Source of the DNA: Gloeopeniophorella convolvens
Taxonomy: Eukaryota; Basidiomycota; Agaricomycetes; Russulales
Direction of reading: 5' to 3'
Length of the DNA: 64,000 nt
NCBI GenBank assembly: GCA_022496205.1
Contig: WTXD01000076.1
Coordinates: 1 to 64,000, forward strand
The position numbers and the translations under genes were made by a program. Each line of letters begins with the position of its first letter. Within the stretch, counting starts at the first letter, position 1. Shown piece by piece: positions 11,448-23,260 of the stretch. Under the pieces are notes generated by a model, which was given only the letters and a program-made list of their open reading frames with translations, ran no database searches and was not told the DNA's origin.

Positions 11448-12601
11448 ATTGCATACAATTCTGTACTGTTTTTTTTTAACTTCGAATGCACCATGGTACC
11501 CATCTGAGCAACTACTGTGGATTGAATGACACAAAGCTTCCGGTTGAGACAACAACAAGCGACGGACAGCTCAAAACGTCGCACGCGGAAGTTTGATAAC
11601 CTGAACTCGGGATCAACCATGTCAGCGTTCCCGCAGGGAGCCCAGAGATCTTGTGGCTTTGCGCTCTGAATCCGTGGGCCATTCGATGCCTTGCCCCGCG
11701 TGTGTTGTCCCACCACTGCTGGGTCTTGTCATGGACCAACACCCAGTGATCTCAATCACAAGCCCGAGATTCGATCCCGGTGCAGCGCTAGGAACCGAAT
11801 CGCGACAGCCCGCGGCAATGACCTATTTGGGATTGGGCACAGATCTTTGAAGGCCTTAGGACGGAGCCCATCGAACCTGAGGATGCTTTGAGTCGCGTCG
11901 CCAGGATGACTTAGTGATGCTACCGAGGGTCATTGAAGTTCGAGACGGGTAGACATATCACACGCCGCTCCGTGCAACGCTTACTGGTTCCCTGAGTGGT
12001 ATATAGGACCACAGTCGGCCCGAGTAGCCATCCGTACGGTGGAAGCATTCGGTGATTAACATAATCTATTATTACTCGATCCTACGCTTGAGTGACGATT
12101 TTAAACTACGGGCTACATTTAGGGCGACCTCCGACTGTCTCAGCCGAGTCAACCTCAGGACGCATCGCTTTTCTGGGGGTGTAGTGTATCGAGGTGGCAT
12201 CCTTGTTTGTTGATTACTGATGTTCGAGTGAGTCGCTGCGCTGGAACAGTTCACGGACTCAAGGAGGCGATCGTTAATGCCGCTAGATCCGGCGCTCTCC
12301 GGAGGCACCTTCTATATCGAGGCATGGTGCATGGGCGGTCCCCGACTTGACAGGCTGGCCAACTGCCGCGCGGCGGCACCATGCCATATTGGAATTTGAA
12401 ACCCCAGGCTGCCGCTCACCGCGAATTTCTACAAGGATGACTTTAGGTCTGGTATGCATTCAGGGTGTATGGAAGCTAGTTCGACTTTAGGAAATACTCG
12501 CGCTGATATCATAGTGGTAAAAAAGAGCAAGTCGGGGTACCGATGTAACTTCGTGAACAGGGTCCGCCAGGATACTGAAGGGAGGAGTGTACGATTGCTC
12601 T
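11448..12601. other. Gene-free stretch between transposon and F-box gene
   Basis: No frame with family resemblance is seen. The right terminus of the transposon should lie here. A 10-bp inverted repeat, GGCATGGTGC at 12321-12330 and GCACCATGCC at 12376-12385, could form a hairpin with a 45-nt loop. Confidence 0.45.
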
Positions 12602-14485
12602 TCAAACTGCGAAGCCCATGTACAAGTCACCGTCGTCGAGGGAGTCACCAGAATCACCAGAATCACCGGAGTCAGAGAAGTCAGATTCAGACTCGTCATC
12701 GTCATCGTCCATCCCATAGAAGGAGATTGTTAGATGCTCCATCCCAAGCTCCCTACGTCTCCTGTGCCACCTCTTCAACGTCTTATTGAGGCTGCGCCTA
12801 GCACCTCGCGTCGCGCCAAAATACTCGGTGAATGGGCCAAGCCGTATGGTTTGTAGGCGAGACCAGGAACGAACGTCCGATGCTTCGCAGTCTTCCAAGA
12901 ACGAGACGGCGATGAGTTCGGAAAACCAGAGCTCCTCGACGTGCGGAAATAGTTCTACGACGTGGTGCCAGGTCTTAAAGTCCCATCTGACGAGGAGGTC
13001 GATCGACAAAACGCGTATCTGAACGAAGAGGAGCATGGAGAGAAGCGTGCGTGCCATAGTGTCTTCATTGGCGAAGTTGGGCATAGAGAGATGGAGGGGC
13101 AGTGCGGTCGTGTTCTCGGAAAAGATGGTGCGTGATTTCGACATGTCCGGCGCGCCGGGAAAGTGGCGTGGATCGGTACCTGCGAGCAACGAGGTAGACG
13201 GGTAGATCCAATTTGAGCTCCGGGCTACCAGCTGTATGACATCGATTGTAAAGAGCAGGGGAGTGGGGATGTGATCATGTATCGCCGACTCGGTGCGTGA
13301 CCCGATATCTTTCGGCAGTTGGCGATCCTCGCGTGGTTCGGACAGCAGCAAGGTGACACGTGCATTGAGCACACGCAGACTCCTGAAGAAGGCCAGGCAT
13401 TCTGTTGTTGCGTCTTGTAATACGAGGGTCTTCAGGGATGGCATCCCAAGTCTGCGTGTTGCCCCATAAGACGGCCCACATGGTAGGCAGAAGTTCAGGT
13501 GTAGAGTCTCGAGCTGGGGCATGCTTTCCAGGGCCGACAAAAGCCGGTCATATGAAGGACGTTCGTACCCTTCAGTCTTGTGGATTTGACGATCATCGAA
13601 CCTTCCGATAATCACGGTTGAGACGTTGCGGAGTACACTGGAGCCCCAGAAGAAGTTGTTGTAGCCGCAGACGGTGATGCTGCGCAGATTTGGTGCGTTA
13701 TCTGCGAACGGATGGTCCGGCAAATGCTTGGAAACAGAGAGCCGATGCTTGGCGTAGAGCGTCGGCTCAAAGACCAAGCTCTTCAAATGCGGGGCTGGAA
13801 GGGACATCCATTGACTATGAGGACCTGACCGGAATAGCTATTCTTAGTGCAAACCTAGAGTAAACTTGAGAGGACGCGTACCTGTCTTGTTCGGTCGCGT
13901 AGCAGGTGTATGCAAAGCCTCCGTGCGCGAAATATGCGTTACGAGAAAGTCTTCAAAGGAAATCGACAGCGGTGCGTGATTCATCTTCAGGCGGAGGAGA
14001 GATGGCTCGCTCCGCGAAAGCATGGCCTCAGCCCATTTGGCCCCAAGGGTGAAATCGATGTCTGCCCATAAAGAAGGGCAGTCTAGGGCTGCTTGCCTCC
14101 ACCTGCGGCAGACGTGAGAGAACTTGATCCACCCCAGGTGAACGATTTGGTCGCGTCCCCAACCATCACGCCCGGGTTGTTTGACTGATGCGTGTATCCG
14201 GAGAATGTGACGAAGAATCTCCGAGGAGAGACTGTCGACGGGAGTTCGAGCCGACTCGAGTTCGGGCGAGCCAGGTATGGTGGCTGCGGTTGCTGGTTGC
14301 CCCGACTCGGCGATTGTGCAGGCAACTGTTGCATTGTCGTCGTTGATCTCCGCAGCAGCGGTTTTGGACTTTTTGGCAGCTCGGCGAGAAGGAGGTAAAG
14401 GGACTGGTGTAGGAGAAGAGGCATTGCGGGCTGTCTCGGAGGAGCTTCCGTGAGAGCGGAGGCGCATTATGGCAGAAGCTGGCAA
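12602..14485 (-). CDS. F-box/leucine-rich-repeat-like protein, copy 1 (2 exons)
   Basis: Exon 1 is 14485-13882 and exon 2 13824-12602, with a 57-nt intron in phase 1; total 608 aa. An F-box-like segment lies around residues 75-130 (VDSLSSEILRHIL, then IKFSHVCRRWRQAALDCPSLW). This is the form common in Agaricomycetes, where F-box proteins recruit substrates to SCF ubiquitin ligases through Skp1. The C-terminal two thirds has irregular leucine-rich segments (LPAPHLKSL, MPQLETLHLNFC, MPSLKTLVLQD), and the end is acidic and serine-rich (DSGDSGDSGDS). The N-terminus is basic with a KKSKTA stretch. Two related genes lie at 20928-22342 and 23261-24922 on the same strand. The start at 14485 is the first in-frame Met; Met at 14467 is an alternative. 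Target unknown. Confidence 0.85.
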
Positions 14486-16010
14486 AAGTCAACATTTAAT
14501 TCACGGCAACTATAGTCTGACTTATAGTACAGCCGTTGGCGCCGAGATGTCGTGGCACCTCTGACCCAGCTGAGCCCGGAAGTGGTGACCACCAGTGCTC
14601 ACCGTATTCCCAGATTGTCGTAAAGGGGACCCACCCATGGTTGCATGGCCTGAAGCTGAAGGTTAGAGCACCACACACAGTGACAGTGAGCGGCGTAGTA
14701 CGCACTGGGGGCCTTCCAGGATGGCACGCCGGCCCTAAGGAACCTCAGTGTCGATTGAAGGAGGCCCTGGCACTTGCCTGGCACAGCCACGGAGAAGAAG
14801 GCAATGCCGCTCCGGCGCTCTCCGGTGGCACCGGCCAAGGCTCCAGCACCTCGGACGCATGAGGCGCCACCATTGACAGCGACCTCCACTCTTGCAACGG
14901 GCCCGGACCCCCGCTGCCCTTCGAATTCGCTGACGATACTGCGGGGATTGACCCTGGCGCAGGCGGCCTTTCAGACACCGAGAAGTGGCGTGGACTTGTG
15001 AGCACGATGCACGAGCACGCTGGCGGCATGCGCCGCGGTCCCTTCATACCTTACACAGCCCAATCCAGATTGGTCTCCCACATGCCTCTTGCACGTAGAC
15101 TTTTTGCGATGACCAGTGATTGCATTGAGGCGCGGTTCGGGCCCAAGCTTAGGCTTGACATCCGTCGTCGCAAGGCCAGTAGAATACCCTCAATTTGCGG
15201 CAGAGGTCCTTGTACTTTCCACTTGGTAAGGGTAACTCTTGGTTACCAGGGTTCTTCTTACGATTCATGATTATCAGAAGCTTGAATAAGGCATGACGAA
15301 TGCGGGTCAGACAACTCTCTAAACGCTCTTCGTCGATGTTGGTGAGCATCTGTCCGTTTTCGCCTACACGCATACACCCCACTTTTGAGCGCCATTCACC
15401 ATGTCCGCGCAGACCATCGCGAGCAAGAAAACGGACGCGGAGATATTGTCGCCGGCTAGGCTCCCCAGGTGGCAAGCGTTGTAGGGCAGCTCACATGAGG
15501 AGGTGGAGGGACGGAGGAACATGGTACGTACCCACAATGTTCATTTGACATTCATTTTCAGCTGATCGAAAGCTATTCCAGTATGTTACAGTACATGGGG
15601 CGAAGCAGAAAGGATGTGTACAAGGTTCAATCGATGAATTCGTCCTTGATTCGATACCGCTTCACACCGCGGCGGAGCCAGCGAAAGAAGCAAATGAAAC
15701 TCAAACGAAGCACCACCCGAACAAAATAACAAACCCAGCGACTCCAGACAACAATCGCGTATCGTGCAATCCCTATCAACCGCACCTACGACAGTCCTTG
15801 AATCTACTGGCATGCAGCTCTCCCTCTGCCGTCTGGTAGTCCGCGCTCTGGCGCCGCACCTCCACACCTGCGCGCAGCTGCGTCTGCCCTTCTCTCAATC
15901 TCTGCTGGGCTCCGTCCATAGCTGGAACGGAAGTTAAGGTCCCTGTACAGCCAGGCTCACAGGCATCTTCGCTTGGTGACCAGTCGATTTCGATTTGTCT
16001 TGTGTAGATG
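14486..16010. other. No supported gene between copy 1 F-box gene and the next gene
   Basis: Several short frames exist on both strands but none shows a family match, and no exon chain could be built. A minus-strand frame at 15149-15475 has a basic, lysine-rich end and could be an exon of an unrecognised gene. Confidence 0.4.
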
Positions 16011-17265
16011 CTAGCGTCTACTAGCGGTGGGTCGACGGGCCCTTGGCTTTGTTTCTCTCCCCACTATCTTCGCACCGACCTCAGATCTCTTCCTTCTCTT
16101 CGGCGGAGGGGGCTTGAGCGTCGCGTTCAAGGGACAATTCGACTCGAGATCGGGGAGGCCGCGATCGACCTCTTCCCGGGACCGCTTTCGCGCCGCCGAT
16201 GATGATTCTGGGGCGGGTGTCCGCGTCGGTTGTGTATGTGATGGACCCGCACCGTTGGGTGTGCCAGCCATCGGTGCAACGGGGCCGGTGACGCGGGATC
16301 CAGAAGGGCCGGCGGGTGGCACGAGTTGCCTGTGAGCAAGGGTGTTAAATACACATGCCATCTCATCCAGCCACACTGAGTGTGCGATAGAATGGTGAGC
16401 CTACCTCATGTTCGAATTGTCGCTGGGGATGCTGCTGAACGCGTACGAAGCCCCCTGTTCAGGTCTGACACTTACGGGCCGGCGACCGGTTGGTGGCATC
16501 GACAGCGGGGACGGGGACGGGGACGGGGATGTCATGACGCTCCGGAAACAAGAAGCCGGTCGCGAGGTGACCTGCCACTGCTGTGGGTAAGCAGCGAGTT
16601 GCCTCTTCTGTTTGACGCTCAACTCCCGCTCCTTTTCGGAAATGCAGAGATTAGCGAGGCTCGAAAGTAGGCGACAAGCAACTCACAAGCAACGGAAAGC
16701 TTGTCGCTGGTTCGGGTGAACACAAGAACGGCGTGCCCTTTTCCTTGACCCCGCGAGCCAGGGCATAGGAAGCCAGGGCATAGGAAGCCAGGGTGTCGTG
16801 CAGCGTAGGCAGCGTTATACCAACTCGATTCTGAGCGGAATTGACTCGTGGCCCCGGTGCAGGACCATGGGGATGGGCCACTCGACTAGCAGGGGGATCG
16901 GACGCTGGGTGCTTGGGTGTGGAAGCGGCAGCTTGTACCAGCATGCTGAAATTTACCAAAGCATCCAACGGCGACTCTGGGGCTAGGAGACCAGCGTAGG
17001 ATGGCCAGTTGGGATACTCCAACTGTGGTTCGTAGGGGAAGCCATCCGCGAGAGTTTTCACTAACGTGTATGGCCTTTCATTGGTGGCGTTAGCGATGCT
17101 TGTAGACGTGATGATGCCAGAGGCGTTGATGATGGTGTGGGTAAAAACCTCAGACCGTATAGGGCCCCGGCGTTGACCATTGACCGGGAGTGGCACGCCT
17201 CCAGGCTGTTCTGTAGGAAGGCCGCGGGAAGTAGCCCGGGGGAAAGAGTTGGGGATGTAAGACAT
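16011..17265 (-). CDS. Uncharacterised 374-aa protein (3 exons)
   Basis: Exon 1 is 17265-16687, exon 2 16631-16405 and exon 3 16329-16011. Introns of 55 and 75 nt have clean GT-AG ends and matching phases, and the total divides by three. No known domain is recognised. Exon 1 has a partly ordered-looking start (YPNWPSYAGLLAPESPLDAL) and a duplicated LASYALASYALA tract. Exon 2 is proline/serine-rich with an SPSPSPSP run from a GGGGAC-type microsatellite. Exon 3 ends with a basic PPPPKRRKRSE motif that could direct the protein to the nucleus. The gene sits alone between the first F-box gene and the first membrane-protein copy. Frame and splice consistency support a real gene; function is unknown. 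Confidence 0.6.
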
Positions 17266-18089
17266 GGCGGTGGATGATGAATGTCCGCGACTCGTAGTGA
17301 GGGGAAGGAGGACTCGTAAGTACTCGAAGTGGGATGAGGGAAGAGAGAGCGTGAGCGGTTCAGAGCTTTTATTCAGGCCCGAGCCACCAACAGACTTCGC
17401 TTATTACAGGCATCCACAATGAAGCTGGTAGGGTTGGCAGCTTCCTCCGTGTGGCGGTGTTGGAGCGTCTCCTTTGTCCAGGACGTCCACAGTGCGCCGC
17501 GGAGCCTCAAACCACAAACAATCGTCGCCTCGCGCGGGACACATCCGCACCTGCCGGAGTCACCTGTCTGTGGTTCAGTAGCAACGGGCATTCACTCGTT
17601 CAGAGCGGGGTCCTGCGAGGTCTTCATACGCATCCTTTCCCAGCCATTGTCTTCCTGGACTCCGCTGTGGCGAGGACAAAGGTAACGCATCAATATTTGC
17701 GGACTCTAAGCCACGTTGGAATATTTCAGGGCCCGCATCCACAGAACTCAAAAAAATGGACCCCTTGATGCTTATTACTTCGTAAACCGCACCTCCCCCG
17801 TTGTAAGAGCCGTAAAGGCTGCAACACACGGTTAACCGCTTGGACTGGGAGCGCAACAATGGCAGTGAGAGATTAACGGGGTCAGGGACATCCGAGGGCG
17901 AGGTGTCGACACGCCCATGACCGTCAGTCAGCTCACAAAAGTACTTCTGTGAGATTAGTAGTAACAATTCAATCCGTAGCTAAAGTCGGCGATGTTGCGG
18001 CATGACTTGCTAATGCGGGGATAGACGAATGTTGATGGGATTGGGCTCGAAGCTGCAACGCAGTCACTGGATGAGATCAACTATTTCCA
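17266..18089. other. Intergenic stretch without a supported gene
   Basis: This is the promoter side of the 374-aa gene and the 3' side of membrane-protein copy A. Short frames (for example 17419-17685 +) show no family resemblance. Confidence 0.45.
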
Positions 18090-19737
18090 CTACGGCTCGC
18101 AGCATGTCAGGGTGACCCCTGCACGAAGGTCTTTCCCACCGAGCTTCGTCGTCTCGTCCCCGCCGCGTTCACCCGACGCAGCCCGGCTGTTCATGATGTA
18201 TACCGCGAGGGTCTGCTCACTGCTAGCGCCGAGTGCGGGCGCAAGCCGCGAATCACCGCCGACGCCACGCGCAAACACGAGCTGTTCGCTCGCGCGTCCG
18301 TAGTCTGCACCCGTCGTACACATGATGTCTTGCGAAGAGTACTCCGCGAGTACGCGGTAGATGTGCGCTGCGCCGAGAGCCATGATGACCACTGCGAGCG
18401 TTTAGCGCTCAGTGAGAGAATAGAGGAGAAGGCGTACATTCGGGAACTTGGAACATCTGAAGGGAGTCGAGTCAGCAGTGTGTGTGCAGGCTTGTCAGAA
18501 TAGAGTACGTACCAGATTCAAGGGATCTAGAAAGCGTCTCCGCATGAGCAAGGAAGAAAGATACGATATTCTAATGGGTTACACGAACCGTTTAGGTCAA
18601 GTATAATAAGTACCTGAGCGCGGATAACATGCGTCAGCAAGCATATGAGTATGGGTGTTTGCACGACCTACAGCTGTGGGTACTTCAGACAAGGTAACAA
18701 CCACGAGCCACACGAGGCCCTGATTATACAGAAGGCGCCAGATCCCGCACGCACGCCGCTCACCGGTCCAACGGAGTAGCCCACCGAGCATGAGCCCCAG
18801 TAGGGTTATGTCTGTCGCGACCGTGACGAGGATGTTCACCTTGCTCTCGTCAGTGTTAAGCACAGCGCAGAAGGCACCCTGCGGGTTGAATACAGCGCGC
18901 GCCCTGATCGTGCCTGTGTCCTCGCGTTAGTCTCGCCTCGTGTATTGGAAGGATGGGTACACGCTTTGTAGGTAGGACCCGGTGCTTGCGAGCCAGGCTG
19001 CAGAGGCGAGGCCCACGGCGAACTTGTTACGGTCCCAGATCGCAGTGCTGAATTTGGCGCGGCGCCATCTGTGTCAGTGACGGCAGGAAGCCACGGGAGT
19101 GCAACTCACATGCGGAGCACGATAAGCGCAGAGGCAAAGATGAATGAGAGATAGGCGAAGGTCTGTGCGGGCCGCTGAGATATGAACTCCTTGACCAGGC
19201 GCTGTAACTGTGCTTACGAAAACCGACACGACCCAGCCCTGGGGGAGCAGCGGACCTCAGTCGATCTGTGCTGTCCGACAATTTTGAGGGAGGGGCACGC
19301 ACCACACAGTTGATCTTGTGGCCGACGTCCATGCCGACGAGTATGACCGTTATGCAAAGTATGGGCCACCACCGACAGCCCAGGTACAGCTGCGATATCA
19401 ACATTACGATCCCTTAGATCGTTATAATTCGTTGATGGCTGTGCGGGGCGATGACATACCATGAAGGTCCAGCGGAGCTTGCGCTTTTTCGTGAAGACGG
19501 ACATGTCGAACGGCAGGTTAACCACGAAATCCCAGCTGTTGCAAATCAGCTGCGCCGTGTCTTCTGCAAAGGGAAGCGCTCACATGAGGATGCCGGCCAT
19601 GACATGGATCAGCTTGATGAACGCGACTGTAAATGCGCGAAGTAAGCAGACGTTAGCGCGTGACTGAGGAAAGGAGACTCGATGATCTACGTACGATAGT
19701 CCGCCGCAACGCGGGCAGGGTCCTGCCAATTCACCAT
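18090..19737 (-). CDS. Basidiomycete seven-helix membrane protein, copy A (11 exons, intact)
   Basis: Exons: 19737-19695, 19626-19584, 19535-19460, 19389-19303, 19201-19110, 19068-18961, 18903-18672, 18613-18589, 18526-18513, 18456-18438 and 18391-18090, giving 346 aa in frame. The start MVNWQDPARVAADY and the following FIKLIHVMAGILIWDFVVNL match a large basidiomycete family of uncharacterised multi-pass proteins. Hydrophobic helices follow (RWWPILCITVILVGM, FAYLSFIFASALIVLR, FAVGLASAAWLASTG, ITLLGLMLGGLL, LVWLVVVTLSEV), then DPLNLMFQ before the last helix and a hydrophilic cytosolic-type tail of about 80 residues. The sixth intron uses donor GTACCC and ends CGATCAG; copies B and C lost this acceptor. 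Copy A is therefore the best-preserved member. Location in a membrane is predicted; ligand and function are unknown. Confidence 0.8.
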
Positions 19738-20437
19738 TCTTTATCTGAGCGTATAAAAAGCGTAGAGGCAGTAGCAACAGCACGGAAAGTTCCACGACCG
19801 AGGAACAAGGTAGACCAGTCAAGAACACCGGAGGGGGATGGTGTACACCACCCGCCTGTCTGCGCGACCTATAAGGGCATGAGATTGCAGTTCTGGCCAG
19901 AAAGGATCGGTGCGTGGCTGGATGGCAACAGCGGCTGTTGTACTGCCCATGTGTAGAACATCAAAATGCCATCAACCGTGGAAAAGCGATTGAGGCCGTG
20001 TTTAACGAAAATAGTACTGCACCCAGGAAATATATCGCCCCATGAGCCAAGGAAAGCATTCCTCGCGAGACAGGGGAAACTCAGCGGTATAACTCTGGCA
20101 TCGCAACACGTTTACCGGCCTGAGGAAACCTGACCCTGTAGGAAAATGCTGGTTTGTGCCAAGGAAACAGAGTAGAACGCCTGTGCGGTAGGGATCTTGC
20201 GCATAGCAGAACGACTGTCCTACGATCGGCATACGGTCGGCGAGTCGACCTTTGTCGGTACCGAGGCCGAGTCTCGTCATCAGAACAAGCGGAACAGATG
20301 GCTAGGAAACAGTGTAGGAAGGTGAGGCACCGTGGGATTGAATCATTTGGCTTTGATTTGGCTTGCTGAAACTAAGAAGCCGGATCGAAGTCAAACATAA
20401 TTATATACCCATCTGAACTGGGTCTGTCAATATATAT
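19738..20437. other. Upstream segment shared by the three membrane-protein copies
   Basis: About 650 nt upstream of copy A resemble the upstream regions of copies B (about 44400-45147) and C (49739-50400), including an ATGTTCTA-containing block and a GGCCTCGGT block. The duplication unit thus included promoter sequence. No coding frame common to all three was found. Confidence 0.6.
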
Positions 20438-20626
20438 TAGTCTCGTTCCCAGACGGTGTAGGAGAGGAGAAAGTGTAGTCTCGTTCCCAGACGTTCTCGG
20501 TGAGGGAGAGAAGGTCGGGGGGAGGAGGACTTGATAGGGGAGCCGAGACCGCGGCACCCCGGACTGAGAACAAAATCGGAGTCAAATTTTCTGAACAATT
20601 CCCACGTTTCCCTCACCGAGAACAGC
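20438..20626 (+). repeat. Partial copy of the palindromic MITE
   Basis: TAGTCTCGTTCCCAGACG occurs at 20438-20455 and again at 20476-20493. From the second occurrence the sequence follows one arm of the element at 50419-50687 to about 20626, including GGGGAGCCGAGACCG and TTTCCCTCACCGAGAAC. The opposite arm and the target duplication are missing, so this is a broken or rearranged copy. Confidence 0.8.
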
Positions 20627-20927
20627 AGTCTTTGCCTTTCCGCACCGCTCCCACGGTCTGAAATCGGCTTTCTCCGAGCCCCGACAGACTTCGAAGACCG
20701 ACAATGGAAAGAGGATTTCTTAATCATAGAATTTAGACGCAAATACGCGTAAATACAAGCATAGGGAAATTTTACGACTGCTCGTCATCGCTCGCACCAG
20801 TCTGCCCTCACCACCTCCGCAACGGCACTGCTGCGCTCTCGCAACCCCGGCTTCCGCCTCGCCGCCACCACCGTGTCACCCCACCCCTCCCCGCGGTTCG
20901 CCATGTCCCACGCCACTGCATCACCCT
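20627..20927. other. Spacer between the MITE fragment and the truncated F-box gene
   Basis: It contains a C-rich stretch (20800-20927) that continues into the foreign 3' end of the F-box copy 2 frame. No independent gene is supported. Confidence 0.4.
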
Positions 20928-22342
20928 CTACCACCTCCGCCTACGCTTATTGCGTCGAGTGGAGGTGTGGTCGGTCATAGCAGGCGTTGGCGCGGTACGG
21001 AGCGCCCCGCCTGCACCGCAGCGCCCCACGACCCCACACTGCCGCCGCCGCCGCCTCGCACGGCTGGAAGTGGCGAAGTGCTCTCGCAGTGCCGATCGGA
21101 TGCGCTGTTTGATGTCGTTTGGAGGCTGGGTGCGGTCCTCGTCTGCAGACAACATCAGGGTGAGGTGCGCATTGGGTACGCGCAGATTCTCGAAGACGTC
21201 CAGGCATTCTGTCGTTGCATCTCGCAAGAGGAGGGTCTTGATAGAAGGCATCTTGACCGTGCGTGCAGCTCCTTGGGGTGGCTTGCATGGCAGGCAGAAG
21301 TTTAAGTGCAGCGTCTCGAGCTGGGACATGCTTTCGAGAGCCGACAAAAGTTGATCATATGATGGGCGGTCATACTCGTTCTGACGACGTTCGGATTCGT
21401 CGAATTTTCCAATGATGAGGGTAGAGACGCTGCGGAGGATCCTGGAGCCCCAGAAGAAGTTGTTGTAGCCCAAGACGGTGATGTTTCGTAGCTTCGGTGC
21501 CTTGTCCGCGAATGGGTGGTCCGGCAAAAGCTTGGAGACAACGAGTTTATGCTTGAAATAGAGTCTCGGTACCAAAGTCAACGCCTGTAGGTGCGGGGCT
21601 GGAAGAGACATCCATTTACTATGAGGACCTAGCCAACATAGAGACACGTGTCAGGGCGAACCGAGAACAAGCTGGGCAGGTGCGTACCAATTTTGTCCAA
21701 TTGCGTCGCGGCCGTGTATAGGACTCCAGTGCGCGAAACGTGCTTCGCAAGAAAGTCGTCGAATGGGAGCGACAGCGGCGCCTGGTGCATCCTCAGCCGT
21801 ATGGGAGAAGGCTTGCTCCGCGCCAGCATCGCCTCGATCCACTTCGGCCCGAGAGAGAAGTCGATGTCCGCCCACACGGAAGGGCAGTCTAGGGCTGCCT
21901 GTCTCCACTTGCGGCAGACATGGGCGAACTCGATCCACCCAAGGTGAATCGACCTTAGAATCCCCCAGCCGTGGCTCCCGGGTGGGTTGATCTGAGCATA
22001 TACTTGGAGGATGTCGCGGAGAAGTTCTGAGGAGAGACGGTCGACGGGGTTTCGAGGGAGCTCAGGCTTGGGCGAGCTACGTGGCTTGGCTACGGCTACT
22101 GGGCGCTTCTGAGTCGTTTCGGCGGCGGCGACGCGGCGGGGCGCTGCCGCGCGCGCTGGTGCCGACTTTGCACCGTTGTTTTTGGTCGCCGCGGCAGCGG
22201 TCTTGGGCTTCTTGGCAGCTCTGCGAGAAGGCGGCGAAGGTTCCGGGGGTGCTGGTCGAGGATGATCCGTACCACGGGAGGCCTTGGAGGAGTGTGTCTG
22301 AGAGCGGAGACGCATGGGCAAAGTTGCGGCGAAAGTCAACAT
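20928..22342 (-). pseudogene. F-box/LRR-like protein, copy 2, 3' end replaced
   Basis: Exon 1 is 22342-21688 and exon 2 21628-20928; the joined frame is open for 451 aa. The N-terminal basic region, the F-box (VDRLSSELLRDIL ... FAHVCRKWRQAALDCPSVW) and the first leucine-rich segments (LPAPHLQALTLVPRLYFKH, MSQLETLHLNFC) are close to copy 1. Similarity stops near 21070, after IRSALREHF, and the frame continues through arginine-rich sequence (RARRRRRQ) to a stop, with no counterpart of the last 240 residues of copy 1. I therefore treat it as a truncated copy fused to unrelated DNA. It might still make a protein with an F-box and half of the repeat region. Confidence 0.75.
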
Positions 22343-23260
22343 TCGATCCGTGGCGATCGAGACGCCAATTTATCCAGTCTTTGGCGCTGAGCGCTGGGCT
22401 ACCACCGTCTCGATTGCAAGAGGGAATCACGCTGCTAGATATGGTACGACTGATGTCGCCTAGCCGCAGCGCAACCGATCGTGTTGGATCTGGACGGGGA
22501 AACCGGCATTTTCGTCGAAATCCCGCAACGAGTCCCGTAACCAGACAATGCTGGCCAGCCTGGGTGCCAGTAATTGTCAGATGTGCAGAATCCAACCAGT
22601 CGAGGATGTGTCTTACCCAGAGAACTTAGAAGCTACCACAATGTTATGTTCGTTGTGGATGCGGGAGTTGAGGAGTCGCAGACCCCCGGACTGACGGCGG
22701 TGGCCGCGGCACGCAGTCCGCCGTCGCTCCGTCCTGCAACTCCGCCGACGTCTCGTGGCGACTATATCGGGACTCCTTCATCATTGCATCCACAAGCTCA
22801 TTACGGTACACATAGCTATGTACGCCCACCTTGACTAGCTCAAGACAGAGTTTGATGGAGCTCACAAGTCATGATTGACTGCCCGTGGCACGCTGTACTC
22901 GTAATGCGGCGTTCGGCGCTAGCTTCGGGGACGCGGACAGTCCCTGAGATCCTCAGCGAGCTTCCACCGTCCCAATAGTATTACTCGACACCATCGAGTG
23001 GTTTGCGTAGCCTACGGCCTCGCGGCAACGTCCACAGTATAATACACCAGGACCATGAGCTCCCTCTCGACACAGCGGTCCCTGCCCCAGATCCCAGCCA
23101 CTGGCCCTAGCCCACCAGCGGGATATGATCATCAGCCCGTCGATACCACGGAACACCACAAAGGATGAACCTGAGTGACTGAGCAGATATAAATATGTCA
23201 CCTCAGCGCTCAGTTGCCGCGAATCGTCGTATATGAACAAGCCTCGCTGAGCCAATCCTC
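22343..23260. other. Intergenic stretch between F-box copies 2 and 3
   Basis: No supported gene. The part near 22900-22975 has weak resemblance to the dispersed GAGCTTCCA-containing motif described at 28865-28950. Confidence 0.4.

Noticed and set aside
11700..11800. tRNA-like T-arm sequence (GATTCGATCCCGG)
   Set aside because: The acceptor and D arms do not pair in either direction, and the T stem has a mismatch; no cloverleaf could be drawn.
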